From Anagrus nilaparvatae (taxonomy: Eukaryota > Arthropoda > Insecta > Hymenoptera > Mymaridae), in the NCBI GenBank assembly GCA_022575985.1, contig JAKSXM010000238.1, positions 14,526,001 to 14,590,000 on the forward strand: a stretch of DNA of 64,000 nucleotides. The letters are read 5' to 3'. Of the stretch, positions 11,893 through 23,699 are shown piece after piece. The number at the start of each line of letters is the position of its first letter. The stretch's first letter is position 1. The notes beneath the pieces are model-generated. The model was not told where the DNA came from, ran no database searches, and saw only the letters and a list, made by a program, of their open reading frames with translations. Position numbers and translations under genes: made by a program.

Positions 11893-12120
11893 GATCCATC
11901 CTAGTGGATCATACGTAGTTTTGGTCGCTAAAACCGGTTCTGAAGTTTTCATTCATTTTCCGATGTTGAGTTTTGAATAATTAACTCTATATCGCCCAAA
12001 ATAACCAAAAACAATACGATTTTTTTAGCAACCAAAAATACGTATGATTTACTGGGCCGGATCCTTATGACTCTATTTAAAATTTTGGATTAATTTAACT
12101 TTGCTGACGCCTTGACTATA
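11893..12120. mobile_element. Fragment of the same TIR family as the foldback element at 30536-31828
   Basis: GGATCC...AGTGGATCATACGTA at 11892 is mirrored by TACGTATGATTTACTGGGCC and GGATCC at about 12043-12063. The interior (GTTTTGGTCGCTAAAACCGG, TTCTGAAG, CATTCATTTTCCGATG) follows the left arm of the 30536 element. The right end GCTGACGCCTTGACTATA corresponds to that element's terminus GCTGGCGCCTTGACTA. The outer left terminus is missing, so this is a short internal-deletion or truncated copy. Confidence 0.7.
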
Positions 12121-12124
12121 TAGT

Positions 12125-13735
12125 TTCAAGTTAATTAAAAGATTAGACTTTTTAACATTGCGTTTGCAGAGCAAAGCTGGGAGTTATTTAATTTATTTTC
12201 AATTAAATTCAGACGTTTACTAAAATAATGAAATGATTAAAAGAATGTTTATGATTTAAAAAATGAAATCAATTTAGCAGTATTTAGTACATTGAATGTA
12301 TGCGTGTACGGAAGAACATTCAGTCAATCATTAATTGAAATGTCGATATTGTTTGACATGAATTCTGACGAAGTATATATATATATATATTATTGGTTAA
12401 CCGTCAAGATTTAAATTTTGACGTATTATATTAATTTCATTCATTTTCAACATTTTGTTATTTATGTCATAGAATTAATAATTAAAAAAATGTACTCACC
12501 AAATTAATGAATCAAATATTTGCTGAAGATGAATCACGTAACCGCATCATGAATACCTGAAATGTTAAATTTAAAATTATTAGATGTTTAATATTTATTT
12601 AACAGTAATTCATTTTTTTTACGCGTCGCGAAAAAGTCGATATCCGGTGCGTTATAGAGGAGACGAATTTAATATTCAGTAAAAGTAGAGCAATATATAA
12701 ATATTCTTTTTTCTTTTTTTTGTTGAAGTTTGATAAAAAAAAAAAAAAAAAAATTCGTTTTGTTGAAAATTTTTTTCTCTTTAAATGATGACAAGAGATT
12801 TTATTGCCATCAGTCATCATTTGAGTTTCCATCAGCGTCAATTCAATTCACAAAGGATTCGCGTTACTTTTTAAAAGTGATTCGTGTCATGGATTTTTTG
12901 AGATAGTAAAATTTTCGAAAAAAGTCTTAATATTTTCGTTATCGAAAGATTTATTTTTTAGTGAATTAATTATACACAAGCAAGTGAAATAATCTTCTTA
13001 CGGAGGAAGCTTATTATATATAAAAACTAAATAAAATCTTGAAGCTTATCCTTTAATAAAATTTTCATTTAAAATCTAAAGTAAAGTTGATGAAAAGCGA
13101 CATTATTGAAAGTTTTTCTATCTTTTTTTCTCTAAAACGTTAATTAAAATTAATAATAAACTAAATGAACCCGTGTATTTAACGTAATTTATTCAAATAA
13201 CTTTCGATATTGAATTAAATTATAATAGCTTTTCGGCGGAGTAAATTTATTTTAAGATATATGATGCTTAAGTAATTGTGACATATGACTTTTCAACAAA
13301 AGCTTTTCATGAAAGCTTATAACAAAGCTCATGTTAAATTATTATAAATCACCGCAGAGAACTTGAATATTTTAGAAAAATTATCTTAAATGATAAATTG
13401 AAAAATAAATTCTATCATCATTTGCAGCTTAACATTATTTACAATTTAATGTCAATTTTCGTAGTATGTTTTTGAGCATTTTTGGCTTTTATTTGCGTTG
13501 TTCTTACCCTTTGTAAATCCATAAATATTTAGATATATGATTTAATCCTAAAGCAAAGAAGTCTAGTTCGCCCCCCTCCCCCTACGAAATCGTTAATATT
13601 TTAGTAGTATTTTATTTTAAATGACTAAGTAAATTGTAAAATTAAGTTTTTAAGGGCATACCCCTGATGTAACAGTTAAATTTTTTTTAGTTATAATTAT
13701 TTAAAGTTTAATTTAATATAAATAATATATAATTC
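12125..13735. other. AT-rich non-coding stretch
   Basis: No gene is recognised. It holds a (TA)n run at about 12375-12391, an 18-base A-run at about 12735-12752 and a C-rich patch at 13570-13582 (CCCCCCTCCCCCTACG). Confidence 0.5.
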
Positions 13736-13737
13736 TA

Positions 13738-16324
13738 CACTGTAAAAAGTAACTTTCTTATATTAACCCATTAACGCCCAACCGACAATTCCTGGACACT
13801 CGCATATTTTTATACGAAAAAATTGAAATTTTGGGCCAAAAATGGTACCTAGTAGGTATTTAGGGCTGCTCTTTCCGAATCTGAAGTCCTTTTTCACGTA
13901 CCACCCCTCGGGGGTGCGATATTAACCCCCAAAGTGGGGTATGTTTTAAATGAATTTTTAAACTTTCTTTATAATGTTATTTAGCTAATAAAAACAGTTG
14001 ATTATTATAACAAATTATTGCTAGAACCTTTAAAAACCTCAAAAAATAAAAGAAAAATATTTTTACCTGTATTACCCCATTGGGGGGCAAATTATGGGGG
14101 TGTGGGGGACGGACTTTTTAGGTACTTGAATAAATTGAAATTTTTGCCTAGAAATGGTATATAGTATGTATTTTGGGCTGCTCTTTCCGAATCTGAAGTC
14201 CTTTTTCACGTACCACCCCTCGGGGGTGCGATATTAACCCCCAAAGTGGGGTATGTTTTAAATGAATTTTTAAACTTTCTTTATAATGTTATTTAGCTAA
14301 TAAAAACAGTTGATTATTATAACAAATTATTGCTAGAACCTTTAAAAACCTCAAAAAATAAAAGAAAAATATTTTTACCTGTATTACCCCATTGGGGGGC
14401 AAATTATGGGGGTGTGGGGGACGGACTTTTTAGGTACTTGAATAAATTGAAATTTTTGCCTAGAAATGGTATCTAGTATGTATTTTGGGCTGCTCTTTCC
14501 GAATCTGAAGTCCGTTTTCACGCACCACCCCTCGGGGGTGCGATATCAACCCCCAAAGTGGGGTATGTTTTAAATGAATTTTTGAACTTTCTTTATAATG
14601 TTATTTAGCCAATAAAAACAGTTGACTATTAGAAAAAATTATTGCTAGAAATTTTAAAAACCTCAGAAAATAAAAGAAAAATATTGTTAACTGTTTTACC
14701 CCATGGGGGGGTGCACATTATGGGGGTGTGGGGGATGGACTTTTTAGGTACTTGAATAAATTGAAATTTTTACCTAAAAATGTTATCTAGTAGGTATTTT
14801 AGGCTGCTCTTTCCGAATCTGAAGTCTATTTTCATGTACCACCCCTCGGTATTACGATATCAACTCCTCGAATGGGGTAAATTGTAAATATACTGTTAAA
14901 TATTTTTTAACTATTCAACATTTGGAAAAGTGGTTGCTCTTTAAAAAAAAATAATTCCACGAACTGTAAAAAATGTCAAAAAATTACGTGCATATCTTAA
15001 ATACCCCATTCCAACCCCTTTGAGGGGTGGTAATAGGGTGAACTTTATAAATAAACGAAATTAAAATATGATTTTTAGGCCTAAAAATGGTGTCCAGTAG
15101 GTACTTTTGGCTGCTTTTTCCGATTCTGAAGGAAAACTTACCCCATTATAGGGGTTGACATCGCACCCCCGAGGGGTTGTATATAAAAATGGACTTCAGA
15201 TTTGGAAAAATCAGCCAAAAATACCTACTAGACACCATTTTTAAACCTAAAAATTATAATCTTGTTTATTTATAAAGTTCGCCCCATTACCACCCTTCTA
15301 AGGGGTTGAAATGAGGTATTTCGATATGCACGTGATTTTTTGACATTTTTTACAGTTCGTGTAAATATTTTTTTTAAAGAGCAACCTTGGAAAAGTGGTT
15401 ACTTTTCCAAGTGTTGAATTGTTAAAAAATCTTTAAAAGTATATTTACAATTTACCCCATTTTAGGGGTTGATATCGTAATCCTGAGGGGTGGTACGTGA
15501 AAATAGACTTCAGATTCGGAAAGAGCAGCCTAAAATACCTACTAGATAATATTTTTAGGTAAAAATTTCAATTTATTCAAGTACCTAAAAAGTCCATCCC
15601 CCACACCCCCATAATTTGCCCCCCAATGGGGCAAAACAGGTAAAAATATTTTTCTTTTATTTTTTGATGTTTTTAAAGGATCTAGCAATAATTTTTTACA
15701 ATAATCAACTGTTTTTATTAGCTAAATAACATTATAAAGAAAGTTTAAAAATTCATTTAAAACATACCCCACTTTGGGGGTTAATATCGCACCCCCGAGG
15801 GGTGGTACGTGAAAAAGGACTTCAGATTCGGAAAGAGCAGCCCTAAATACCTACTAGGTACCATTTTTGGCCCAAAATTTCAATTTTTTCATATATAAAT
15901 ATGCGAGTGTCCAGGAATTGTCGGTTGGGCGTTAATGGGTTAACAAAAAATTAAAAAATTTTCGAAAAATTAGTAAATTTTCAAAAAATTTTATAAATAT
16001 TACTAAATTTAGTATATTAACAAAAAATTCGAGAGTTCTCGATTTTTTTTTTGTGGATTCGCAAGAAAAATTGATAATTTACAATTTTTTTTCGAAAATT
16101 TACAAAAAATAGTTGTAAATTTCCGAAAAATAATTGTGAATTTACATCTTTTTTCGTAAAATCACAAAAAAAAATTGAGAATTTTCAAATTTTTCGATAA
16201 TGTACTAAATTTAGTAAATTTACGATTTTTATCGAATATTTACAAAACTTTTTGAAAATTCACTAATTTTTCGAAAAAATTTTCTATTTTTTTTGTAAAT
16301 CTAAGAAACTTACGTTTTACAGTG
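13738..16324. mobile_element. TA-flanked MITE, split by a 2.2-kb foldback insertion
   Basis: The left end is CACTGTAAAAAGTAACTTTC and the right end is the near-complement ending GTTTTACAGTG, with TA on each outer side (13736-13737 and 16325-16326). The interior consists of repeated GAAAAATTAGTAAATTT and TACTAAATTTAGTA phrases, as in the intact 446-bp copy at 46993-47438. Without the insert (13767-15939 plus one TTAA) this copy is about 410 bp. A TA target site with CACTG ends suggests a Tc1/mariner-related non-autonomous element; no transposase is present. Confidence 0.85.
13767..15939. mobile_element. piggyBac-like foldback element (TTAA target duplication, CCC...GGG ends)
   Basis: It is flanked by TTAA at 13763-13766 and 15940-15943, starts CCCATTAACGCCCAACCGAC and ends with the exact complement. 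A TTAA duplication plus CCC/GGG termini is the signature of piggyBac-type transposition. The inverted arms run almost to the centre (about 15120). The left arm holds four tandem units at 312-314-bp spacing (anchor GGCTGCTCTTTCC at about 13864, 14176, 14488 and 14802), the right arm two. The units contain small inverted phrases such as CACCCCTCGGGGGTGCG. There is no transposase frame, so it is non-autonomous. Confidence 0.88.
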
Positions 16325-16329
16325 TAGCA

Positions 16330-19300
16330 TATCCAGTGTAAAAATTTTAAAGCTAAAAAAACTATTAACAGGTATATTGTCCAAATCTAAAATATATAAA
16401 TAATAGATTTAAAAAATAAATATCCCAATGGAGAATTTTGGCATAGATATAAAAGTCTAAACTATTATACAGCCTCTTTTACTCATTCTAGTACTCTGCA
16501 ACATTTGTTAAAGTTTTAGTGCCTACTTTAGACTACTGCCGTTGAATTATTTTAGGTTCCTAAATCAAAATTCCTTTATGTGCATTCAATTGTATGATGA
16601 TATATATCATCCCTCCACACTGTCATAGTGTTCTAATACTGACTCCTATGAATTATGAAAGGATTTCGTTAATTTAAAAAATTTTTACAGAAAAGAATAA
16701 AATGAAAAATCAAAGTACTTGAAGTACACTGAAGTATCAGTAATATTTATTATTTTCAATAAATAAAAATAATAAAAAGAAAAAAAAGATTTCAACTTTT
16801 ATAAATTATTATTTTTCAATTTGACGTAGTCTATTAAATTTTCCGGCTCTCTCAGTAAAAAAATAAATAAAACTATTTCTTATCTCTTTACATTAACTCG
16901 TAATAAAAAAGTTATACAATGAAAAGTTAAAAAATATAAATCTTTGTATTAAAAAAAAAAATAAATAAAGATTTATCCAATATTATTAACTGTCGAGTCA
17001 AATAATAGTGTAAATTTAACAGCTGGATGATTCAAAGAAGTGAAAAAAAAAGTAAATTCTATCTTGAATTCTATGGTCACACGATGCGGTAAAAGCTTAT
17101 AGAAGAGAAAAAAAGTGTGAAAAAATAAAATAAAAATAAAACTGTATTTACTGGTAGAAGAAACACGAATTGGCAAGACTCGGTTAAAAAAGAAAGAAGT
17201 TAAGGACTCAAGGGAATGCTTTATAACTTCGACAACCTTAAATCAACGTTTGGTTCAAAAGACAGCGTGAGCAGAGTAACTTTAAAGTATAATTTTATTT
17301 TCCCAATTATCTTCTGCTAATTAATTACCTTCTCGTATCGTTTTTTTTTCTTTTTCGATTATTTTTCATAATAACAATGATTGACATTTACGAGGAAAGA
17401 TAATATTTATCGCGTATTCTTTCTCTATTATAACTCATCTATTAAATTTAATGTCAATTATAATTTATGTACAACCAGTTAAAGCTTTTATGCGAAATAA
17501 TAATAATTTAAACATTATATCGTAACGTGTCCCTTTTTTTATCCTCCAAATAAATAAATCATGATATTCTACTTGATTACCACTACTGAAATCTCTGCAA
17601 TTTGTTTTAATTATCTTATGTGTACCGTGTTTTATCGTGACATTAAATAAAACTGGGTTAACTTCGAAAAAAAGGAGACTCGCGCGTTCAAAATTTATTT
17701 ATGCTCGCTATTATTTTTTTTTTTTCTTTTCAATTTCAATTAATTCTAACGGGTTAGTTTTTATCATAAATTATTTCAGTTTTATCCATCGAGTTTCAAG
17801 TTCGTTTGCCTTCTTTTAATTTCAAGGAGGGAAAAAAATTAATTTTATTTTAATAAAGATGAATTTTCATTTTATTGAAATTTCCGTATAATTGGATGTA
17901 ACACTCACTTTGCGAAGAAGAAAAAAAATTTAAATTAAAATTAAATAAAATGAAAAGAAGCTCGACTTGCTATAAATTACATAAATTAATTTAATGACAC
18001 GATGAAAGAAAGGAAAGCCCTTGATCGTCAGTCGAACGGAGAAAGAAGGAGAGTAAATGAAAAAGAGTTAAAAAAAAAAAAAAAAACAAAGTGTAACAGT
18101 ATTAATGACGAGTTTACATTTTAAACACCTATCTGATATAAATAATATTATAAAAAAGCGCTTCGTTTTCTATCTTACACATCCCCAGCTGATAACAACA
18201 ACAAGACAGTGCTTTCTCTTTTGTCTCGTTGCTTCTTTTCAAACTCCACCCCTATTGCAACTTTTTATGTCTACAACGTGTTGGCAGTAAAGAATTTTAT
18301 GTACACACGCGATTCAAATTCTTACTAACTAACACTAGCACAGATTTACACAAAGAAATCGATTTGTAACGATTAGGAGAATGTGTTTTAACAAATACTC
18401 TAGCTTTATTTACTTTGCACTGGGTTGATAAAAAGTTTCACCTCGGTGTAATTTAGCACTTGGAGAAAAACTAAAATGCATTGAAAAAAGGCTCCTACTT
18501 TTATGGCTCTCTGAAATTTAATTTAATTTTTTGAATAGAGCTTTTCCTACCCCATTTATAACCTCGACTCTAAAAATAAAATGTAAAATAAAAACTTTTT
18601 CCTCCTAAAATTCGTTAGTTAATGATTTTTTGGTTTTTTACCTATATATTTATTAATTCAAGCGATAAAAAAATTATAATCCTTGATACTTTTTATAAAT
18701 AAAAAATTAATTTAATTAAATAAAAATGTCCATTAAAAATTTTTTTAAATTATTATTATTAAAAGAGAAAAGATTAAAATTATCCTAATGCTTTACATTT
18801 TTTTTTCATTAAAAAATTTAATAAAAAATTAAATTTCAATTTAAACCACAAAATTGAAAGCTGTACATTTATTATTTAAATTTTGGAGAGTTTTATATTT
18901 TAAAAATTAAATTAATTATTAAAAATTAAAAAATTTTTTTATAGTACAAAAAAAATTACGTGGGTTGATCCTCGTTGGATATATGATTGTGCAAATTAAG
19001 CTAAAATATTTTTAACGAATTTTTAATTTTCCCGACGAGAATATTTATATAGAAATGTCTTTTTAGATCGTGGTTCGCTAGAATTCAAAGAGACATTTTA
19101 GCAGTTCCATAAGGTTTCCTGAATATAAATTTTATTTTTAAAAATTATATTTATGATGAATCCGTCCATATACGTTTTATAATTTATACATTTTTTATTC
19201 ATTTTTTATTAACCATCTCTTGTTTTTATAACTAAAAATAAAAATTTAAATTATTTAACAACGCATGGTTTACGTTAATTATTTATTATTATTATTAGTT

Positions 19301-20630
19301 GTAAATTTTTAGGGCGTAATAAAAATAAAATATTATTAAATTTTAAATTATCGTTAGAGAAAAGCTTAAAAGGTACTTAGGAAAGAGAAAAACTTTTTAC
19401 TGCGTGATCAATAATTTTTAACATAAATCTTAATTAAAGTTCTCAAACAAAACTTTTATTAATAAGGATTTAAAAATTTGTCTTTCTGAAATTTTGAAAA
19501 ATAAAATTCAGCCTTTTTGGACCGCTATATTTTATCCAAAGTTTTATCCTGCCCTCGTATTTTTTAAAACTTTTACTAATTATTCTTAAAAAAAACTCTT
19601 GATTGCTAATAAAATCAATATTTGAATCTTGAATGAACTGCGAAAATGTCTTAATATAAAACGAGATAAATTCGCCTCAAGTTTGCAGTTACTAAAGACA
19701 GACACCTTTTTTTTTGAACCCCGTTTCGATTAGGGGGCATTTAAAAAAAAGCAGAAAATCCGTGTTTTACCCACACCAGGTTCTCTGACTTGAAAGTACG
19801 TAAGAAAGAACAATATGCATATGTATATGTGAGAAGAAAAAGTACATAAGGGCGAGACATCACTAGTGCGAGAAAGTAGAACGTACATAACAAAAACACC
19901 GAGCGAGGGTCCCGACACACTTGAGGTGCCGAGGCAGACATACCATACAACTTTAACCCTTAAAAAAGAAACTTTCGCTCTTTATTATGTACATGAATCA
20001 AAATACACATTATTTCTATGTGTTAGGCGTGTTCGGCTTGTATTTCATCCAGACGACGAGAGGTGACAATGCCCTTTTTTTTTGCCTACCGTGTTACTAC
20101 ATTACTCTTCAAAATTTATAAATGTAAGTGAGGGCGTGCGTGCTCGTTTTACTTCTCGCGCCTTTGCATACATACACCTGTTCTGTATTATACGTATTTT
20201 TTTCGACCCCCTTCAATAAACTTTTTTTTTTGCACTGATACACTTTTATTATTGTTTTTTCTCTCCTCGCGTATTTACCCCTTTCCATTTTTATACGCTT
20301 GTAGAGAATTTCTTCTATTTTTTTTACACTTTCATAACGTTTGTATTGTGCAACCAATGCTCGATAAATCCTATACGCTTTTTTTTCATGTGTGACTTTA
20401 TTCGCATATATACGGATTTTTGAACCTGTTCTCACCTCATATTCACACCTAAACTTCTAAACTTGAATACCATTCTAAAAGAGATTTTCAAAGGATTTTT
20501 TAATTCGGAAAGATTAGACTGAAATGATAAAAGATAATAAAAAGACATATTTCTTTCTCATTACAGTAAAGAAATTCACTTAAGTTGAATTAAGTTTAAA
20601 TATAAATACTGCATAAAGAGAGTGTGTTCA
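16330..20630. other. Non-coding stretch with a less AT-rich island near 19690-20450
   Basis: No gene is recognised. Frames around 17637, 18105, 19741, 19866 and 20109 overlap on opposite strands or lack domains. Between about 19690 and 20450 base composition is balanced (CGAGCGAGGGTCCCGACAC, GAGGTGCCGAGGCAGAC, GAGGGCGTGCGTGCTCG), unlike the surroundings. This could be a promoter region or an untranslated exon of a gene whose coding part lies elsewhere, but no splice sites or start site could be assigned. Confidence 0.4.
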
Positions 20631-20631
20631 A

Positions 20632-23262
20632 AAATGTCAAATTTTAAAACTCACTGAAATCCATTTATATCAGGTTTTTAGGGCTCTTGGACCCGGGGAA
20701 CCATATTTATGTAAGTTTGTGACTGTTGCAAACCTTTTTCAATACGGAAAAACGAAAAATTTCAAAAATCAAAAAATCGAACATTTTTGCATATATACCC
20801 CTTTGGGTTTTTGCAAAAATAAAAATTGTCAAGAAAATCTATTTCCCCCACCTCAACAACACTTTTTTTATTAAAAAACTTGATTTATGAGGAATTTTAA
20901 CCAATCCGAATGGTTTGAAGCGAATAAAACCGAAAAATCCAAAAATCCAAAAATTTTAAAACTCACTTAAATCCATTTATATCAGGTTTTTAGGGCTCTT
21001 GGACCCGGGAAACCATATTTATGTAAGTTTGTGACTGTTGCAAACCTTTTTCAATACGGAAAAACGAAAAATTTCAAAAATCAAAAAATCGAACATTTTT
21101 GCATATATACCCCTTTGGGTTTTTGCAAAAATAAAAATTGTCAAGAAAATCTATTTCCCCCACCTCAACAACACTTTTTTTATTAAAAAACTTGATTTAT
21201 GAGGAATTTTAACCAATCCGAATGGTTTGAAGCGAATAAAACCAAAAAATCCAAAAATCCAAAAATTTTAAAACTCACTTAAATCCATTTATATCAGGTT
21301 TTTAGGGCTCTTGGACCCGGGAAACCATATTTATGTAAGTTTGTGACTGTTGCAAACCTTTTTCAATACGGAAAAACGAAAAATTTCAAAAATCAAAAAA
21401 TCGAACATTTTTGCATATATACCCCTTTGGGTTTTTGCAAAAATAAAAATTGTCAAGAAAATCTATTTCCCCCACCTCAACAACACTTTTTTTATTAAAA
21501 AACTTGATTTATGAGGAATTTTAACCAATCCGAATGGTTTGAAGCGAATAAAACCAAAAAATCCAAAAATCCAAAAATTTTAAAATTCTCTTAAATCCAT
21601 TTATATCAGGTTTTTAGGGCTCTTGGACCCGGGAAACCATATTTATGTAAGTTTGTGACTGTTGCAAACCTTTTTCAATACGGAAAAACGAAAAATTTCA
21701 AAAATCAAAAAATCGAACATTTTTGCATATATACCCCTTTGGGTTTTTGCAAAAATAAAAATTGTCAAGAAAATCTATTTCCCCCACCTCAACAACACTT
21801 TTTTTATTAAAAAACTTGATTTATGAGGAATTTTAACCAATCCGAATGGTTTGAAGCGAATAAAACCGAAAAATCCAAAAATCCAAAAATTTTAAAACTC
21901 ACTTAAATCCATTTATATCAGGTTTTTAGGGCTCTTGGACCCGGGAAACCATATTTATGTAAGTTTGTGACTGTTGCAAACCTTTTTCAATACGGAAAAA
22001 CGAAAAATTTCAAAAATCAAAAAATCGAACATTTTTGCATATATACCCCTTTGGGTTTTTGCAAAAATAAAAATTGTCAAGAAAATCTATTTCCCCCACC
22101 TCAACAACACTTTTTTTATTAAAAAACTTGATTTATGAGGAATTTTAACCAATCCGAATGGTTTGAAGCGAATAAAACCGAAAAATCCAAAAATCCAAAA
22201 ATTTTAAAACTCACTTAAATCCATTTATATCAGGTTTTTAGGGCTCTTGGACCCGGGAAACCATATTTATGTAAGTTTGTGACTGTTGCAAACCTTTTTC
22301 AATACGGAAAAACGAAAAATTTCAAAAATCAAAAAATCGAACATTTTTGCATATATACCCCTTTGGGTTTTTGCAAAAATAAAAATTGTCAGGAAAATCT
22401 ATTTCCCCCACCTCAACAACACTTTTTTTATTAAAAAACTTGATTTATGAGGAATTTTAACCAATCCGAATGGTTTGAAGCGAATAAAACCAAAAAATCC
22501 AAAAATCCAAAAATTTTAAAACTCACTTAAATCCATTTATATCAGGTTTTTAGGGCTCTTGGACCCGGGAAACCATATTTATGTAAGTTTGTGACTGTTG
22601 CAAACCTTTTTCAATACGGAAAAACGAAAAATTTCAAAAATCAAAAAATCGAACATTTTTGCATATATACCCCTTTGGGTTTTTGCAAAAATAAAAATTG
22701 TCAAGAAAATCTATTTCCCCCACCTCAACAACACTTTTTTTATTAAAAAACTTGATTTATGAGGAATTTTAACCAATCCGAATGGTTTGAAGCGAATAAA
22801 ACCAAAAAATCCAAAAATCCAAAAATTTTAAAACTCACTTAAATCCATTTATATCAGGTTTTTAGGGCTCTTGGACCCGGGAAACCATATTTATGTAAGT
22901 TTGTGACTGTTGCAAACCTTTTTCAATACGGAAAAACGAAAAATTTCAAAAATCAAAAAATCGAACATTTTTCCATATATACACCTTTGGGTTTTGGCAA
23001 AAATAAAAATTGTCAAGAAAATCTATTTCCCCCACCTCAACAACACTTTTTTTATTAAAAAACTTGATTTATGAGGAATTTTAACCAATCCGAATGGTTT
23101 GAAGCGAATAAAACCAAAAAATCCAAAAATCCAAAAATTTTAAAATTCTCTTAAATCCATTTATATCAGGTTTTTAGGGCTCTTGGAACCGGGGAACCAT
23201 ATTTATGTAAGTTTGTAACTGTTTCAAACCTTTTTCAGTACGGAAAAACGAAAAATTTCAAT
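20632..23262 (+). repeat. 312-bp satellite, about 8.4 tandem copies
   Basis: The anchor CCATTTATATCAGG occurs at 20661, 20973, 21285, 21597, 21909, 22221, 22533, 22845 and 23157, exactly 312 apart each time. Units are nearly identical. Known variants are AAACC(A/G)AAAAATCC and the change to AAATTCTCTTAAATCC in two places, 21580 and 23140, that lie five units apart. The first and last units carry CGGGGAACC where internal units have CGGGAAACC, so the array edges keep a shared, probably older state. No unit is coding. The last copy breaks off after AAAAATTTCAA at about 23262. Confidence 0.97.
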
Positions 23263-23377
23263 TATTGACATAATTAATCAGACTGTTTGAGATGGCAATA
23301 ATTTGCAAAAGGGTTAATGGAATATCATTGATTGGAAAAATAGTTATCAAGATCATGACAAAAGGAGATAAAAATCA

Positions 23378-23668
23378 AAGCAAAAGAGAGATATTATAAC
23401 AACAACAGATGCTGATAGATTGTGCTTGACACCAGTAGGTTTGCTAGATAGAATTAATAAATCGGTATTGATATACTTGAATGCAAGAATTTTTTTAAGG
23501 GAAGAGAGAATTCCATTAAATTTGTCAGGAATTAAATATAATATTTTATAATTATTATTAAACTCTCTTGTGCTGAAAATGTTCTTAGAGTTTATTCTAA
23601 CGTATTTGGCTGAATTAGCAACTGAATTATCCAAATATGTTTCTGAAATGGCTGGAGGAATTTAAAAT
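23378..23668 (+). pseudogene. Possible decayed coding fragments of unknown family
   Basis: Just past the satellite, the plus strand reads DADRLCLTPVGLLDRINKS and onwards from about 23390 to a stop near 23550. A second ATG frame at 23579-23665 ends in ELSKYVSEMAGGI. The two pieces are in different frames. Their residue composition is less low-complexity than most open frames here, which suggests former coding sequence, but I do not recognise a family. The overlapping minus-strand frame is judged a shadow. Chance open frames are a real alternative. Confidence 0.2.
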
Positions 23669-23699
23669 ATTTGAATAAAGGTAAATGTATCTTTTTTCG

